Part shown: in pieces, positions 61,233-64,000 of the stretch
How the letters are laid out: each line of letters begins with the position of its first letter
How positions within the stretch are numbered: the stretch's first letter is position 1
NCBI GenBank assembly: GCA_964578835.1
Contig: CAZOEL010000021.1
Location: 1-64,000, forward strand
DNA: 64,000 bases
Reading direction: 5' to 3'
Source: CAZOEL01 sp964578835
GTDB taxonomy: Bacteria > Desulfobacterota > Syntrophobacteria > Syntrophobacterales > Syntrophobacteraceae
Notes under the pieces: model-generated
Told to the model about the DNA's origin: nothing
Database searches by the model: none
The model's input: the letters and a program-made list of their open reading frames with translations, nothing else
Made by a program: the position numbers and the translations under genes

Positions 61233-61367
61233 GCTTTCCCCCTACGAAACAATACAACACGAGGCTTATTCAGCCTCGCACCGCAAATATCCATATCTTC
61301 CCACCGCATAGAAAGTGGTTCTCAAGGCCGGGCTTCTTCCACTCGATAGCCGCAGACATTCAGGCCC

Positions 61368-63569
61368 CTAATTGATGAAGCAAACCGAGAGCAACGGACA
61401 GGCGCCATCTCCGCAATGCGTATGCGACCTTGCGTGAATGACTTCAACGGCTTTATGCATGGTGGAAAAAATGTTCTCCTCCCCTATCTTTTCGTAGAGG
61501 TGGGTGCGCTTCATGACGGCAAGCACATTTTCGTTCAATCCGGAGAAAGAAATATCATATCCTCCGCTCCTGACCCTGTCCACAATTAATGAGAGCATTT
61601 CCTCGCCCGAAGCGTCGAGATCGTTTATGCCGTTGGCTACAATGAGAATGTGCCGCAATTCGGGCATGTACATCAGGATATCGGAAATTTTGTCTTCAAG
61701 GTAACCGGCGTTGGCGTAAAAAAGAGAGCCGTCGAAGCGGATCATCGCAATATGCTTACATTCCTTGAGCCCGAAATCTCTTGCGCTCCTGTAGGATTGG
61801 TCCGGATACATGGCGAGGGATGTGACTGTCGGGCGCATGCTCTTATAGAGAAACATGCCAAGGGAGAGAAACACGCCTATCATGATCCCTTTGTCCAGAT
61901 GCGGGGCGGTGTAGAGAGTTGCGAGGAAGGTGACGACCGAGAAAACGCCGTCGTACCATTGCGCCTTCCAGGCGTGGATAAAGCCCGAGACATTGAGCAG
62001 CCCTATTACCGCCATCATGATGACTGCAGCCAGAACCGACTGCGGCAAATGGTAGAGGAGAGGAGTGAAAAAGAGCAGGACCACGCCTACTGTGATGCTC
62101 GTGAAAACGCTCGACAGGCCGGTCACGGCGCCGGCTTGAAGGTTGACGGCAGACCGGGAGAAAGAGCCCGAAACCGGAAAGCTTTTCCCAAAAGCGCCCA
62201 AAATATTGGCCAAACCCTGTCCAATGAGCTCTTGGTTGGGATCGAGCCTCTGGCCCGTTTTGGCGGCCATGGCCTTGGCGATCGAGATTGCTTCCATGAA
62301 GCCGAGAAGCGAGATTATCGCGGCAATGGGCAGCAGGTGGAGAACGATTTTCATATCCACATTGGGTATTGTCATGGCTGGAAGACCCTGAGGCACGGCG
62401 CCGACAACGGCGCCCCCACCCATCATTGGAAGAGCGTTCTCATCGAGAGGCTTGTTCCCCACCTTTATTCTCCAGGCTCGCCCATCCGTCTCGAGGCCCG
62501 AAGGGACTTTGTCCCGGGGATAAAACGACCGGCTTCCGTTGGGCGCCGCGACCGAGGCGAATTTGATCGCTCGGATAGCCTCCCTGTGGACGTGCAACTC
62601 TTCCTTGAGCTGCTCCATCCTGGTCGTCATCACAAGGACCTGATGCTTGAGATCAAGGGTCTTCGTCGTATGAGCGCCTTCCTTCTCTTCCGCCTCGGCT
62701 ATGAGGGGCGTGAGAGAAGCTCGCTCCGCAGCAAGCCTCGTCATTTCACCCACCGCGCCGTTGAAGTCGCGAATGAGCGTCCCCGCCTCTTCAGAAACGA
62801 TAGAACCGATGGGGATTTTGGCGTTTCTCTCATATCCGGTCGCCCAGGAAATGAGAGTCGTCACCACAACGGCGACCAGAACATAAGGAATACGCTTGTC
62901 AATTCGCCTGAGCCCGTACATGAGCGCAAAGGCGAGAACGCCCAGAGCGAGGGTAGGCCAGTGAGTATAGGCTATGGCGGCTTTCACCACCCGATAAACG
63001 GTCTCATAATGGTGCTCGCCCTCATCGACATACACATTGAACATTTTCGAAAGCTGAGAAGTGGCGATGATGAGAGCGCCGGCATTTGTGAAGCCGTTGA
63101 CAACCGGGTGGGAGAGGAAATTGACTACAAGTCCGAGTCTTAGAACGCCCAGAGAAAATTGGAAGGCGCCGACCAGGAGAGCGAGGAGAATCGCATATCC
63201 GATGAACGCATCGCTCCCCTGCGTCGCGAGGGGACCGAGAGCCGCCGAGGTCATGAGAGAGACAATGGCCACCGGACCCGTTGCCAGTTGCCTGCTCGAG
63301 CCGAAAAGAGCCGCAAGCATGGGAGGAAGAAGGGAAGCGTAGAGGCCGTAATGCACGGGCATGCCTGCAAGCTGCGCGTAGGCCATGGACTGAGGGATGA
63401 GAATCAGGGCGACCGTCAAGCCGGAGATAAAATCCGTTCTCAACGCGGCGACATTGAGATCTTTGATCCATCCGAGAAAGGGAAACACCTTCTTAACCAA
63501 AGCCAAGGCGCCTCCTCCCATGGGAAGATCCACCACGGCGTTCACCTCTCCACTGCCCTTTGAAATCAT
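61368..63569 (-). CDS. SulP-family anion transporter with a coiled-coil insertion
   Basis: A 733-residue SulP (SLC26-like) membrane protein, about 150 residues longer than typical. Membrane part: LIPQSMAYAQLAGMPVHYGLYASLLPPMLAALFGSSRQLATGPVAIVSLM, HPVVNGFTNAGALIIATSQL and, after the insertion, IISLLGFMEAISIAKAMAAKTGQRLDPNQELIGQGLANILGAF and FPVSGSFSRSAVNLQAGA. A hydrophilic stretch of about 135 residues (about 245-380) with a coiled coil (MTRLAAERASLTPLIAEAEEKEGAHTTKTLDLKHQVLVMTTRMEQLKEELHV) interrupts it. The STAS domain (about 590-710) has NGINDLDASGEEML. Sulfate, bicarbonate or another anion could be the substrate. ATG with AGGAG upstream. Confidence 0.88.
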   Translation of the reverse strand: MISKGSGEVNAVVDLPMGGGALALVKKVFPFLGWIKDLNVAALRTDFISGLTVALILIPQSMAYAQLAGMPVHYGLYASLLPPMLAALFGSSRQLATGPVAIVSLMTSAALGPLATQGSDAFIGYAILLALLVGAFQFSLGVLRLGLVVNFLSHPVVNGFTNAGALIIATSQLSKMFNVYVDEGEHHYETVYRVVKAAIAYTHWPTLALGVLAFALMYGLRRIDKRIPYVLVAVVVTTLISWATGYERNAKIPIGSIVSEEAGTLIRDFNGAVGEMTRLAAERASLTPLIAEAEEKEGAHTTKTLDLKHQVLVMTTRMEQLKEELHVHREAIRAIKFASVAAPNGSRSFYPRDKVPSGLETDGRAWRIKVGNKPLDENALPMMGGGAVVGAVPQGLPAMTIPNVDMKIVLHLLPIAAIISLLGFMEAISIAKAMAAKTGQRLDPNQELIGQGLANILGAFGKSFPVSGSFSRSAVNLQAGAVTGLSSVFTSITVGVVLLFFTPLLYHLPQSVLAAVIMMAVIGLLNVSGFIHAWKAQWYDGVFSVVTFLATLYTAPHLDKGIMIGVFLSLGMFLYKSMRPTVTSLAMYPDQSYRSARDFGLKECKHIAMIRFDGSLFYANAGYLEDKISDILMYMPELRHILIVANGINDLDASGEEMLSLIVDRVRSGGYDISFSGLNENVLAVMKRTHLYEKIGEENIFSTMHKAVEVIHARSHTHCGDGACPLLSVCFIN

Positions 63570-63667
63570 AACCGATAACTCCTGCTGATAAGACTACGCA
63601 AAAATGACGATCCACCATTCAAGCAACATCTCCAAAAAATGCGAGCTTTCGGCTCATTCGCCCCTCA

Positions 63668-64000
63668 TTATTCCGGCGCTTCACCCGACACAGCCTTTCT
63701 CATCTTTTCAATGAGCTCTTCGATGGAAAGAGGCTTCATCAGATAGTCGAAGGCCCCGAGCTTCATTCCCTCGATTCCGCTGCGGGTTGATCCATGGCCG
63801 GTCAAGAGAATCACCTGCACACCCGGGTGACGACGCTTTATCCTCTGCAGCACTTCGACTCCGCCGAGTCCGGGCATCATGAGGTCCAAAACCACCACCT
63901 CAGGGGGATTTTCCTCGACCAGGCGCAACGCCTCTTCGCCATCGGAAGCAACGTCAGCTTGAATTCCTCTAAGAGCAAGCCTCTCAGCCAGAGTAGAGAC
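63668..64000 (-). CDS. Response regulator receiver domain, cut by the right window edge
   Basis: The visible 110 residues are the C-terminal part of a receiver domain; the frame is open to base 64000 and the N terminus is outside. Phospho-Asp in VVVLDLMMPGLGG, LLTGHGSTRSG with the Thr switch and YLMKPLS with Lys; the chain ends shortly after the fold (AVSGEAPE), so there is no output domain after it. Its sequence is close to the receiver of the kinase-like/BON fusion (LTGHG, VLQRIK). It precedes sulP by 98 bases. Confidence 0.85.
   Translation of the reverse strand, partial: VSTLAERLALRGIQADVASDGEEALRLVEENPPEVVVLDLMMPGLGGVEVLQRIKRRHPGVQVILLTGHGSTRSGIEGMKLGAFDYLMKPLSIEELIEKMRKAVSGEAPE

Noticed and set aside
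60042..61349. Plus-strand frame of 435 codons across the kinase-like/BON/receiver gene
   Set aside because: Antisense to a gene with three recognisable domains and a proper ribosome site.
61650..63143. Long plus-strand frame (497 codons) across the SulP gene
   Set aside because: Antisense shadow of a clear membrane transporter; composition is Arg/His/Glu-rich and without family features.

Overview
The window looks like chromosomal DNA of a free-living anaerobic or syntrophic Desulfobacterota (former Deltaproteobacteria), possibly near Syntrophobacterales. This is an inference from gene content, not from a marker gene. The supporting content is a complete nuo operon with a fused NuoE-NuoF, polyhydroxyalkanoate (PHA) genes, a type VI secretion cluster wired to FHA domains and a Ser/Thr kinase, many response regulators, HD-GYP/PilZ signalling and a SulP transporter with two-component neighbours. 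I saw no rRNA, tRNA, CRISPR array, transposase or prophage.

Layout. 1-2.2 kb: one arm of a dispersed repeat and a membrane histidine kinase. 2.5-14.4 kb (minus strand): type VI secretion genes tagJ-tssA-tssB-tssC-hcp-tssE-tssF-tssG, a repeat-filled gap, then clpV and a secreted WG-repeat protein. Sheath, tube, most of the baseplate and the recycling ATPase are present; TssJ, TssK, TssL, TssM, VgrG and PAAR are not in the window. 14.8-26.4 kb: a signalling block tied to the secretion genes. A plus-strand run of six genes encodes a PP2C phosphatase, a trypsin-like protease, a Ser/Thr kinase with PEGA domain, a redoxin-like/TPR/CsgG-like protein, a CsgG-like lipoprotein and an FHA-GAF-adenylate cyclase. 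It is bounded by three minus-strand FHA proteins, one of them fused through a membrane helix to a lytic transglycosylase.

26.6-28.4 kb: two related candidate structured RNAs of about 220 nt, each with a sigma70-like promoter and a terminator, around a small membrane ORF, followed by a ferritin-like protein. 28.4-35.0 kb: PHA region (acyl carrier protein-phaC-reductase operon, a second PhaC-like protein, a phasin-like protein). 35.5-40.6 kb: glycine-zipper lipoprotein, GspE/PilB ATPase, acyltransferase, GAF protein, and a well-formed inverted repeat element. 40.8-55.4 kb: nuoEF-A-B-C-D-G-H-I-J-K-L-M-N, all minus strand.

56.3-64 kb: response regulator-TPR protein, HD-GYP/PilZ protein, then a minus-strand signalling/transport unit: a receiver (runs off the right edge), a SulP transporter with an unusual insertion, a cytidylate-kinase-like/BON/receiver fusion and a small histidine-kinase-like protein.

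Most promising for novelty: the paired RNA elements; the FHA-transglycosylase and redoxin/TPR/CsgG fusions beside an incomplete type VI set; the acyl carrier protein translationally coupled to PHA synthase; and the kinase-like/BON/receiver fusion beside SulP.
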